Below the pieces are notes generated by a model, which was given only the letters and a program-made list of their open reading frames with translations, was not told where the DNA came from and did no database searches. Positions 33,655-43,687 of a stretch of DNA of 64,000 nt are shown one piece after another (the first letter of the stretch is position 1; every line of letters starts with the position of its first letter). The stretch spans positions 44,936-108,935 of the forward strand of contig JAJOHG010000091.1 of the NCBI GenBank assembly GCA_021029095.1, given 5' to 3'. Both the position numbers and the translations under genes were made by a program. The DNA is from Phellopilus nigrolimitatus. Lineage: Eukaryota; Basidiomycota; Agaricomycetes; Hymenochaetales; Hymenochaetaceae.

Positions 33655-34712
33655 TCAGCAAATAATACACCCACAGCACCCGCCCGCGCCCGCACCATCC
33701 TCGGCGCCACCGGCGCCGGGTTCTGCTCCGGGGACACTGCCTGACGAGCGCGAGAGCGCACGCTGCGCTGCACGCGCTTTCTTCTTCAGCGTGGCCTCGT
33801 CCTCTGTTGGTGGAGCGTACGGCCGGATCGAGAGGTGCACTATCGTCGAGGTGTTAGTCGGAGATGTGGGCGTAGGGGGAGGGGAGGACGCTGATGCAGG
33901 GAAGGAAAGGCCTGGCAGGAGTGAAGGGTGTCAGTTGAATCACTTGGTATGTATAGCTGTAAATAAAAGAGATGTTCTCTGCGAAGCGGATGCAGGGCCG
34001 AAATGAAAGGCTGATAAGCACCAGCGCGGTGGCCGGGTATTGTACGATATCATGACCAACATGACATTGGTCATTGAGCACACACGGTTATGATAGGCTC
34101 GGGGAACGGGCTTCACGGAATTGACCCCCGCACATGCACAGCTATTGGACACTGCCCCGCTCGGAGGATCGAGCCTCTTGGCAGTTACCGAAACAAAGTT
34201 CGTACGGAGAAATTTAACTTTGTGCTGGCGAGTGAAGACGATCATCGTTCTTCTCGCGAGATCGAGAAGAAGGACAGAACGGTGCAGATCTCAAAACAGC
34301 GAAAACGAAGATGGCATGGAAATTAATAGCGACCAAACTCACCGGAGAGCGTGTCTTCGTCTTGAAGAATCTTCCCAAGATACAGAATACGAAGGTAATT
34401 GGGCGCAGGCGGTTTCTCGTCCTGCCAATCTGCGCGTGTTCATTAATACTACTGTTTTCATCGACGTTTAGGACTTCACTTACCACTTGGCCATGCATTC
34501 CAAACTAGCTCCTTTACCCGTCCTACCGCCGCTTCCGGGTCAAACAACATTGTGCGGCGACTACCAGACACCAGGAGGAACGTCAGCGCAACCTGGGGCA
34601 CCGGTGCGGGTACCGATTGATCCTCCGAGTCCTGGTTCGGAGCTTGGCCATCGCTCGACGGCCCTGCCTGCTCCATCTGTTTTTCGTCGTCAGCGGGGAC
34701 GATGGTGAGCAT
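33655..34712 (-). CDS. Membrane-anchored ubiquitin-fold protein, UBL3/MUB-like
   Basis: Ubiquitin-fold protein held at membranes by C-terminal lipidation; in animals UBL3 modifies cargo for extracellular vesicles. Exons 34,712-34,484, 34,429-34,343 and 33,911-33,655 join in phase to 190 residues. An acidic N-terminal tail precedes the fold: VALTFLLVSGSRRTMLFDP, VGRVKELVWNAWPSGDWQDE, PAPNYLRILYLGKILQDEDT, then TIVHLSIRP. This tracks UBL3 (LRLILVSGKTKEFLF, NWPMDWEEE, NILRLIYQGRFL, VMHLVARE) segment by segment. The protein ends GGCCGCIIC, a cysteine cluster suited to prenylation or palmitoylation. The last intron is 431 nt, several times the local norm. Start chosen at ATG 34,712; upstream in-frame ATGs exist. 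Confidence 0.85.
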
Positions 34713-36015
34713 AGACGTCGCGGCGGTTGCTGGCACGCTGCGCTGTAGGATGTGGAGAGAAGCGATGGAGGGCGCCTGGGATCGCGGATGCGCGTATTGA
34801 ATATCGAAGCTCATTTCGAAGATATTGAAGACGCCTGGCAACACCGCAGACCGGACGCTATGTGTATTTCCGCCGGCAAGCAAAAAGTGGACGTGGGAGG
34901 AGAGAAGTTGCGACGGTGGTTTCAAGGCGCCTTCAAGCGGGCACAACGGTTGGCAGACGACGAAGGCGAAGGATCAAAGTAGATGCTCGGAAGGTCCACG
35001 CGGCGCGCTATAAAGTAAAACCCAGTTGCTTCTTCGTGCCCTCTGCTCTCCGCGACGAGTTCCCGACGACACACGGCGTGCACCAAACTTACTCCGGCCT
35101 GTGCCAGGGTGCCCGCAAGCTTCCGCCGCACGCTGACCGCACGCGCTCGGGTTCGCAGCCTGCTTCCGGAGGTCGCGTGAACGAGTCCTGTGATTTCCCC
35201 AAACGTAGCCGATGCAGGCAGTGGTCGGTGAGAAAGTGGGTATGTCCTCGGAAATCTGACGATGTCGTCGTCGTCGACTCAATGGCAGCGACGGCGCTTG
35301 GGCGGTGATGGTTGACGTCGGGAGACGAGGTGCGGTGGACAGCGGAACGTTGGAGAAAGGGCGTGACGGTGACAGCTGTGTCGCAGTTTCAGGCTGAATC
35401 GGAGCTCGACCTTGCGCGATGGTCTTGCCCCTGTATCGAGATCTGCTGTGAGTCCTGGTTTTAAACGAATAGCTAAATCCAAATAAAAGAAAGCAGGAGG
35501 ATTTGGTTCATTTTATACAGTTTCTTCTCTTCGGGTTCTTGCTTTCCTCTTCTTGAAGATTTCAGTGCCTGCAAAGGCGGTTTTTTTGTACATCTGTTCG
35601 GAATGCAAGGTAATATGAACTTCTAGTGGTTCGTCTTTTCCCCAGACGCTGGTGGATCCACTGCAAAGCGATTTAACAACGCAGTTGGTAGACGTATATT
35701 GCAAATATACCAGGCCCAAAAGAATTCCAAATTTAAAAAAACCGAAAAACCGGTTCAATGCAGTAATGAAGATTTGCAGAACAACAAGGAACGTACGAGA
35801 GCAGAACAATCGCAACAGAATGAGAACGAAGAGACAAAATAATCCACCACGAAAAGCCCAAAATACGATGAAAGGATGACAAAGCGCGGAGTCGAGATCG
35901 TGTCCATGACCGTGATGTATACCGTGTAGGGAAGAGAAGGAATCATGGGATGCCGAAGGATATGAAGGATGCCTACTAGGACATATAAAAGTACAGTGTC
36001 TACTGCACAATAATG
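34713..36015. other. gene-poor stretch upstream of UBL3-like gene
   Basis: 1.3 kb. A 165-codon minus-strand frame (35,513-36,010) encodes a hydrophobic central stretch, but it lies in AT-rich DNA directly after the neighbour's stop and shows no splice or family evidence. I leave it uncalled. Confidence 0.4.
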
Positions 36016-36340
36016 TTATGAGTCATAAATCAGGATGTCGCGAGGGTGAAGATTGTGGGTTCCGAGACAAGAGTGAAATTGGGAAGGATGCGTCGCACGC
36101 GCCCGCTGCTCTGGGGGGCTCGAGTCACACAGCACGTACGTCTGAATCGCAATCTAGGCAGGAAAACGAGAAGGAACTTGAGCCGACGGTTGGAAAAAGG
36201 AAAGGAAACGAGCCACTCACAGTGCCACCTATGCGACAACGCAAGTAGGTAAAACCGGTAGACCTTTCCTCGTCCACAGGCGGTGGGTTCGAAGGCGGAG
36301 AGCTCGCGCTCGAGAAGAAGATGTTGTCAAAAGAGTCCAT
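36016..36340 (-). CDS. small 81-residue protein, unknown function
   Basis: Two exons, 36,340-36,221 and 36,141-36,016, join in phase 0 through a 79-nt intron (GTGAGT...TTCAG). The N-terminus MDSFDNIFFSSASSPPSNPP is Ser/Pro-rich. The rest is a compact, even-composition domain: TGFTYLRCRIGGT, TYVLCDSSPPEQRARA, THPSQFHSCLG and THNLHPRDILIYDS at the C-terminus. A TATAAA on the same strand at 36,476-36,471 is about 130 bp upstream of the ATG. Its small size and good splice signals make it easy to miss. No family recognised. Confidence 0.55.
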
Positions 36341-38484
36341 TTCAAATGCGTCTGAAACTACGGGTTGGTGTAGGTATCGCAAGTAGACTCGAGAGAGAGA
36401 TCTGTCTGAGGACAAGACCAGAAGGGCAAAGGCGTTGTCTGGATAACGGTGGTGCAGACTGTGCATGCCTTTATAGCCTCACGACGGGCCTTGCCCGACC
36501 ACATGCAACAAAAGGATGGCCAGTGCTGATGCGAAGGAGCATTTCATAAAGAAGAAAAGGACTCTAGCTCCAAATTGCGGCGTTGTGACGAAGACGAGTC
36601 GGTGAGATGCCGGGAAGAGGAGCGTATTGTCTTCGCTGTTCGTGGAGCGACAATAAAGAGCATTGATGGCATTGCGAGTGCGCAGAGGCGCGTCCATGAA
36701 ATGGTGAGTTTACAGTGTGCCAATACGCTGTAACGAATCCTTCCGTGGCTCATTAATTTTTTACCTCTCCTTCTTCTAGCGAGGAGAAGGACATGGTATT
36801 AATTCAATTCACGCCTCATACTAGTGAGCTGCTGTGAGCTCACCTCATGTCGATCACATCTAATTGTCTTCATCCCCGAATCGTGTGACAGCCCCAACTC
36901 CCGTACCTTGCTTACATAAGACCGATTATTGTCTTGAAGAGCAGCAATTACGACAGCGCGGGTTCTGGATCGTCAAGAACCTGTGTGCTCCAAAACGAGG
37001 CCCGCCCACAAGGAAAGAACAAGACTTGGGAACGGAAGGCGAATTCTGGCTATAATGTACAGCCGGCATGTGTACGGAGAAATCGAATTTACAGGCGGCG
37101 GAGCATTACGAACAATTAAGAACGCAGCGATGAGAGCCTGGATATCATTGATAGATATTACAGACATCACCAAGGCAGCGTAGTTCGTGGATGGATGCAT
37201 GATAGCCTGGCGGCCTGTGTAAAGAAGAAGATCGCAAGATGATGTTGATAGGACGAATCATTCATGAACGAGAGCATGCACGTAGCTGCGAACCTTCAAG
37301 CTAGGAACCAAGCAGTAGAACAGCACAGGTAGAGCAGCTTCCAGACCAGTTTATTATGGAAGGTGTGTCGGAAGAACTGCTGCTCGTGCACGAGTATGTA
37401 GTCGCCATGATCGGATGATACTTGAGGATCGTCTCGCAGGTGGGTCAAGTCAGATGAACAAGCACGTTTCTCTACAGGATGCAGTGGGATACGAGCCAAG
37501 ATGCACGGTTGCTTGTTCAGTAACGAAGTTTGAACACAATGGAGGACTCGAAGACAAAGGTGCCGCCGTGACTCGCTCGGCACGTAGGCGGAGTTTAAAT
37601 GCATACGCCGGCCCTAAAGCACGCAAGCAAACACCGCGCGACGCGTCTGTCCCATCTTTTCTTCACTCATTTCCGGGCTCGCTTTATTGTCCCCCTGCGA
37701 ACCAAACATCCTTTTCTCGCAGGAGTCTACCGCTTGTCCAAGACGAACGTATTTCCCACTCAGCTGGAGCGCATCTCGTCGATCGCGAGATTTTGGGATG
37801 ATCCTCCTTACCGGAGTTGGGCACATCTTTGCTTCGTCTGTATTCGTTTCGTCGTAGACGGGGATGTGTTGTGTATGGTTTCTACAAGGGATGACGTGGG
37901 GTTTGATTATCGATCGTATGTTGTCAATGAAAATTCTTTGTTTGGCTCGTTAGCGTCTTTGCGTGCTTTTGAAAATCGCCGGTGCAGTCCATCGCATTTA
38001 TAGAACCCGCTACTGCATTGCTGGCTCGTTACTCCGTCTCTGAGGTGCCAGGACACGATGGCTGCCAGAGGCTCTGAACATCAGATTGTGGACATCATGG
38101 TTATTGGCAGAGGCTTCAAGCTCTGCGGCAAAGACCACAAGTAATACGGTCCAGTGAGTCGTGAATTTGATAATCTTATTCGACTAGTAGATTTTCTAGA
38201 GTCAAGATGCCTTCGAAAATATGAAGATCGCAGGCACGATCGGATCCAAGTTCTTCGTCTTATATTTTCCCTGCATTAGCTGCATAATCAAATTGGGGAG
38301 AAAGGATCGGGTACGCGGATGATGTGCCTCTCAGGATGCACTATAGATGCCAGTGCTATGTCCATAATCTTCAGTGGATCGCTCAATTAATTTTATAGAA
38401 TGCGTTTATGCTGCAAAAGCACGATTCGAGTCGTCGTCAACTACGCTCTATCTTAGGGATATCATAACGCAACACATTTCACTA
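36341..38484. other. 2.1-kb gene-poor stretch
   Basis: A minus-strand frame starting at 36,697 (MDAPLRTRNAINALYCRS) and a 134-codon plus-strand frame at 37,599-38,003 are the best candidates, but neither has supporting splice structure or motif. The TATAAA at 36,471-36,476 serves the small gene at 36,340. Confidence 0.4.
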
Positions 38485-39070
38485 GCCGCTCGCTCATCAC
38501 CTCCGACGGCGTAACTGTCACAGTCAGTTCTGCAGAAAAAGCATACCGCAGGATATGATGTTCATATGTTTGGTATAGCGTGCAGCCCACGTACGCAGGA
38601 GCATAGCGAAGGTACATTGTCAGGTAGTTCGCCATTACAACCTTCCTTTCACCTTTTCCCTTCGCGCGAAAACACCTTCAAAGACAGCGCACCTGGAACA
38701 AAAAGGATACCAGCTGACCAGCGAACCGGATGGTACTGCGTAGCCTAAGTAGTGCCATCCGGTTCGATGCGGTCCAAGGCTCGCATCTTCGTTTGACCTT
38801 GAGTTTAAGTCAGCGATATTTTATACTCAAGCACGACATGGCGAAAATTACCCAACATACATGTATATTAGACAATTCTTCTTGATCTTTTTTGTTTCGG
38901 CTTTGACCCGTGAAGAGTACAGGGAATTTGTCGACAGACGCGAGGACAACGCGCTACCTTTGGATTACGAGCAGGCGCTCAAGGCCGAGTTCCTTTGTTA
39001 TGCTATCGATCTTCCTCTCGAGCCTTCTTCCCGAGGCCGTAAGCTAATCCAAGTGTTCCTGCGGGACCGG
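38485..39070 (-). pseudogene. relic of a fourth family B gene
   Basis: On the minus strand, 39,070-38,990 matches the B3 N-terminal module at DNA level (CCGGTCCCG, CTTGGATT, TACGGC; frame AGPAGTLGLAYG). 38,743-38,722 then matches the B3 intron 5 segment (AGTACCATCCGGTTCG), followed by TCCTTTTTGTTC at the intron end. 38,630-38,550 matches exon 6 (CTTCGCTATGCTC, TGCGTACG, CATATGAAC) and 38,545-38,490 matches GCTTTTTCTG, CTGACTG and GGTGATGAG. The order is colinear with B3, but the central exons are missing and the frame is broken throughout. It is not a gene any more. Confidence 0.8.
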
Positions 39071-39938
39071 CGATCCGTAGTGCTCGGGCCAATCGAGGAA
39101 TCCAAAGGAAATGGAAACTTGATCCGCCAAGTCGCAACTCCTGTAACTGACTTGCAAGTGAGCTCAAAACGGACAACAATCCAGTTATGTTCTGCGAGCA
39201 GGCTGTCAGAGCTCGAGAACGATGCAGATTCGAGGCACCAGGGGCTACAGGATCATACCACACAGCCTTGCGGCCATGTACGCAGCTGGGACATGTCTAT
39301 GGGAAAGCTCTGCTTTTTTACGCAGTTGGTACAGCTCATGATTAACGCCACATGTCGGAACAAACCTAAGTTCTGTTGAAGACCTTAGACAATTTCGCGC
39401 GACTATCGCGAAGCCATGATCGTGCACAGACTCGGACCCAGCCAATCCGGCAAATGCCCTGCGTTTCGACCGCACGAGAAAAATGCCTCTGCCTTGGAGT
39501 TTGGCTTGGAGCAGCAGGCTTCTTTGCAGATAAGAGAGTCGCCCAGCTTCTTGTGTAGTTTGAGCGGAAGCAAGAGTTGTCGAGAGGAGAGCCAAGAGAT
39601 GCGCGCGACGCGTCTTGCAAAACCTGGAGGTCAAAACAAAAACTCACGCTTTTTTAATAAAAAAAGATGCATTCACGACCGCATCATGTTTCGCTTGAGA
39701 CGAGTGAGAGAACGAGTCGCGGTAAGAACTCAATATAAAACTCCAGGTCACATCTCCTTGGCGGCTTTAACATTTGTAAGCAAACCCCGTGGGAACCGCT
39801 CGAATGCGGTGATAAGGGACGACCGTCGGCCATCCCGAGCTCCGTGCTTGATAAAAACGATGGTGGCTTGCTCGTGGGTTCCGTCCTCTATCACCTCCCC
39901 GCCGTAAAGATCGTCCTCTGAAATCGTCATCGCCAGGC
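39071..39938. other. intergenic
   Basis: About 870 bp between the family B relic and the DUF1275 gene. No supported gene. Short frames on both strands overlap each other. Confidence 0.4.
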
Positions 39939-40968
39939 ATGTCGTATACTGAGCCGAAGCCGGAGCCAAATTCTGAGACGTCGACGCTGCCAGGTCCCGT
40001 CTCGGCGATGGAGGGTCCTGAGAGCAGGCAGCTCTCATGGAGAGAGTATCTCATGCAGAATGTGGACCCGAATTTGTCGACGTCTCCACTCGCGTCCTTT
40101 TGCTTTATGACCGGTTTCATGTGAGTACCTTGCACGCAGCAATTCTTTGCTTCCTGTTGGTGTTTACCGTCGAATTTTAGCGATGCTATCACGTTCTCTG
40201 CGGTCTTCGTTTGGTGTGGTTTCCAAACGGGAAACACTGTACAGGTACTTCATTCTGCAAGCTCCTAACATCTCATATTTCTCACAGGATAGTCCAGCTG
40301 TCTCTTGCTATAGCCCGTCTTTTTTCCCCCGGACAGACCAATTTCGAATTTCGCATGGCCGACCGGCAGGCACTCGTCTCGCTCCTCACTTTCCTCGGTG
40401 GTGCATCTCTAGGACGTCTCGGAGACAGGATAGGCTCGAACACACGCCTGTGGCTGAGCTTGGGAACGTTTATCCAGGCGCTCTTTACTATGGCTGCGGC
40501 ACTCACGGTCTGGAAGGGCGGGCAGGGCTCCGTCGCGGACAACCGTGGCGACCCTGCGTGGACGAACGCGAAGAGCTTCGTCGGCCTCGGCTTCGCGAGC
40601 GCTAGCATCGGTCTGCAGGGCATCATGGGCAAGCGCGTGAATTCGCAGTTCGCCACGACGGGTGCGCCTTGCTGCCCTCACTTTCCCGTACTTATAAATC
40701 TCATACATTTTGCTGATTTCCTTCTCTAGTCGTCCTCACCACCGTCTGGTGCGAGCTCATGTCGGACCCGAAGCTCTTCGGCCGGCGCTTCGTGAACACG
40801 CGCGACCACAAGTTTATCGCCGTCTTCGCGCTCTTCCTCGGCGGCTTTGCGGGCAGGGCGATCCTCGACAAGGTCGGGAGTGCCGGGGCGTTTGGCGTCG
40901 GTACCGGCATCCGCTTCCTCATCGCGATCGCTTGGCTATTCGTCCCCGCAAAAAAGAGTGGCAAGTAA
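39939..40968 (+). CDS. DUF1275 (YoaK-family) membrane protein
   Basis: Multi-pass membrane protein of unknown substrate. Exons 39,939-40,120, 40,181-40,244, 40,298-40,661 and 40,730-40,968 join in phase to 282 residues. After a hydrophilic N-terminus (WREYLMQNVDPN) the protein reads FCFMTGFIDAITFSAVFVWC and GFQTGNTVQLSLAIAR. This is the classic DUF1275 opening: Gly-Phe-x-Asp-Ala near the start of TM1, then QTGN. Further hydrophobic spans are ALVSLLTFLGGASLGRLGD, LWLSLGTFIQALFTMAAALT, FVGLGFASASIGLQGIMGKR and FRFLIAIAWLFVPA-like at the C-terminus. The family is widespread in bacteria and fungi and is sometimes near transport genes. Confident on family, not on function. Confidence 0.87.
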
Positions 40969-41955
40969 TGATTTACCGGAATCTAGACCGGAATTCCCCC
41001 AACCCAACCCAACTTAACCCAAGAACGTTCTTGGCGCTATCATTATGACAGAGCGATGGAGAGATTATAGAGGACGGGTGAGCTCGCGATGTGGTGCAAG
41101 GCGGGCGTGCGCGGGTGTTGGTTTAACATATCGGGCCCTTATAGACTAATCTTATTGAGACATTAGGGAGTTATTTTTTTTCTTTGTGTAAGCTGCAGAC
41201 TCGGGTTTACATTGGCCGTTAATCATAAAATGAAAAGCCATTTGTACAATTGTTGTTGTCTGGACGAAAGCTGCTCATGCGCAGAAGTCGAGTTGCAGCC
41301 AGGCGCTCGTGGCCACGACGGTTATCACGAGCGTCGAGCGGGAGGTTTCGGAGCGCCGCGCTTCTCCGAAAACGTCTGATGCTCCCCCACGCCACTTTGT
41401 CGCTAGCCACGCTCCAGAGAAAAAAGACACGCAGCGCCTGTTATTTTTCTCCGCAACAAAAATCGGGCAGTGGAGCGCGCAAGCCAGTGCGCAACTGCGC
41501 AGCCGGGCATGGTTAGTCCGAGATGTTCTCGATTCTGTGATCGCACTACGTCCAACGGGCGGCCGGTGCGGTACTCGTACAAGCCTGGCGCCTCGGAGGC
41601 AGGTAAGTTCACTGCGTATGTTGTTCGTCGGTCAAAGAGTGGACAAAGGCGTGACGAGCCTAGCCATAATGCGGCAGAATTGTAAAGGGAGGGGGAGGTA
41701 TCTGAATCGAACGAATAGATAAATTGCTACATAGAGTGCTGGTTTTCGCTCGACGAAACGCCGATATGACCGATGTGATAAGAGTCCCTTTTCATGTGGA
41801 GACCATCTTCGATTTGCGTCAGAGCACGAGCTTAGAGTTCGTCATTTAGCAGCGACTATTGCTTGATGGTGGGTTGTTAACAAAAGGGTGTTAGCTTGTC
41901 CTTTATGAGGTAGTCTGGCTTCTGTTATAATTCCATGAGCAGGGCCTGACTTTTA
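40969..41955. other. intergenic
   Basis: About 1 kb. A short CCCAACCCAACCCAAC run follows the DUF1275 stop (about 40,998-41,020). No gene recognised. Confidence 0.4.
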
Positions 41956-42400
41956 CAGGGTATCCGGAAAAGCTTGTCAGTGTGTGATTTTGTTTTCGTT
42001 TTTTGTACGATTTTCCCAAAGAGGAATTCCTTACTCAAAGTAGCAATCCTTACCCAAAATGGAGTTCCTTACTGAATGCGGACATCGCCCTAAACGGGGA
42101 TGATCAGCGCATGTAAGGTCAGCCGTGTCATGAGGAGGGTGGAATCTGGCTTTATGATAATGGATATGTCTCTAATGATATCTATACGATTCTTGAGCTA
42201 GCAAGTAAAATGACGACACGACGAGCACGCACAATGTCGACGACAGGTCGATCATCGCCCGTTTAGGGCGGTGTCCGCATTCAGTAAGGAGTCCCATTTT
42301 GGGTAAGGATTGCTACTTTGAGTAAGGAATTCCTCTTTGGGAAAATCGTACAAAAAACGAAAACAAAATCACACACTGACAAGCTTTTCCGGATACCCTG
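41956..42400. mobile_element. 445-bp MITE with ~150-bp inverted repeats and TA duplication
   Basis: The left end CAGGGTATCCGGAAAAGCTT and the reverse strand of the right end agree over about 150 bp with few changes. TA flanks at 41,954-41,955 and 42,401-42,402. Each arm contains tandem units built on CCTTAC(T/C)CAAA. The first 25 bases resemble the element at 14,082 (CAGG-TNTCCGGAAAA-CTTGTCAGT), so the two families share a terminus and probably a transposase. Confidence 0.88.
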
Positions 42401-43687
42401 TAAAGTTCGTATCGACAGGCACAATGCCGGTCCTTGCATAAACTGATGCGGCGGACAACGCAGCATTTGTCAGCCCGATTCGATGTATTTTTTGAGGAGT
42501 TCCCTTGCAAGAGGATAAATTGGGCAAATAAAGTGAATAAGTGAGAGATAAAGCTGCTCAGTCGGGCGTTTGGTTACCATCTGATGTGACCCAAGAAGTG
42601 TGATATGGGAGAGTACGTTCATCGAAGCGTGTAAGCTTGCAAGGTACGACGTTTAGATGTAGAGTAGAGTTGGGAAGAAGGAGATTTTGCATTGGGAAGA
42701 TTGGAAGAAGAATTGACTTGCTGTGCGGGTGGCGACAAGAACCGAAAGTCATACCGTAAAAGGCAAGGCGAGATCGGCGCTTCTAACTTGGGCCTCCGGG
42801 CTTTTTTTTCATTCGGCGCGAACACAAGAAAGTCTGTTTTTGTTCAAAGGTTAGCAGAACTCTACCAGCTCCCACAGCTACCGCGTTTGTCTCGTCGTCG
42901 TCGTCGTTGTCGCCACTGCCATCGTGCTCGTTGTACAAGACAGCGAGCGACGCGTCGCACCTTCGGAGCTTGCGCACATCGGCAGGCTCCACTGTTCGGT
43001 TTAGCCGCGACAATTATTATCAGGCATTTAGCTCCTCGATGCGGTCCTTCCTTCCGTCGCCGTCATCTTCATTCTTGTGCAGCGTGGTCGACATCAACTC
43101 CATCATCGACAAAGAGCAGGTCTTAACCGCTTTCGTTGCCGAAGTCGCATTTGGTGGTCAGTGGACTGTGCTCGTTCCTCCCGACGGCGACGACCTCGCT
43201 CGTTCACGTATCGTATAGCCTGTGCTGGCCCAGGCCAACCCGTCTTTACTTGCCAAACATCACTGCTCTGGCAGCACTCGATCTGCCCGCTTTTATCACG
43301 ATCTACACGTGTTGTTTCACTGGAATCCGACGCTACTGTAATACTGTATTACAGCAGTCGCCGGCGCGTTTTCTTTAACATAACCAATACATCAACGCGT
43401 TTACTTCAAGTGCAGCGCGCCATCGCCTCTCGCGCACGTTTAGACGCTTTGCGCTCGTCCCCCTTCTTGCTTCTCAGCCCACGCTGTTCATGATACCCCC
43501 GTCTCGGACGTCGTTTGCGGCATTCTCAACATACACGATAAATACGTCAACGCCCGGACGAGTCGTCCACAATGCAGATCTGCGTGGATCGCGTCTGGAT
43601 GGAATTGTTTTGTGAGCCTTTTCTTATTTTGTCTTTCTTGTCCGTCCGCTCGGCTTTGAAGGAAGCTTTCGATTTGGTGGATAGGGG
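42401..43687. other. intergenic, possible 5' region of the mucin-like gene
   Basis: 1.3 kb without a supported gene. If the downstream membrane protein has an upstream exon with a signal peptide, it would lie here; none stands out. Confidence 0.35.

Noticed and set aside
35513..36010. 165-codon minus-strand frame with hydrophobic centre, possible membrane protein
   Set aside because: Lies in AT-rich DNA directly after another gene's stop; no splice signals, motif or upstream TATA of its own. Hydrophobicity reflects T-rich codons.
40998..41020. CCCAACCCAACCCAAC run as a telomere-like repeat
   Set aside because: Only a few imperfect units directly after a gene; not a telomeric array and not near a chromosome end in this window.
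43154..43218. Possible signal-peptide exon for the Ser/Thr-rich membrane protein in the frame starting about 42,907
   Set aside because: The frame lacks a clear signal peptide and no donor/acceptor pair joins it convincingly to 43,688.
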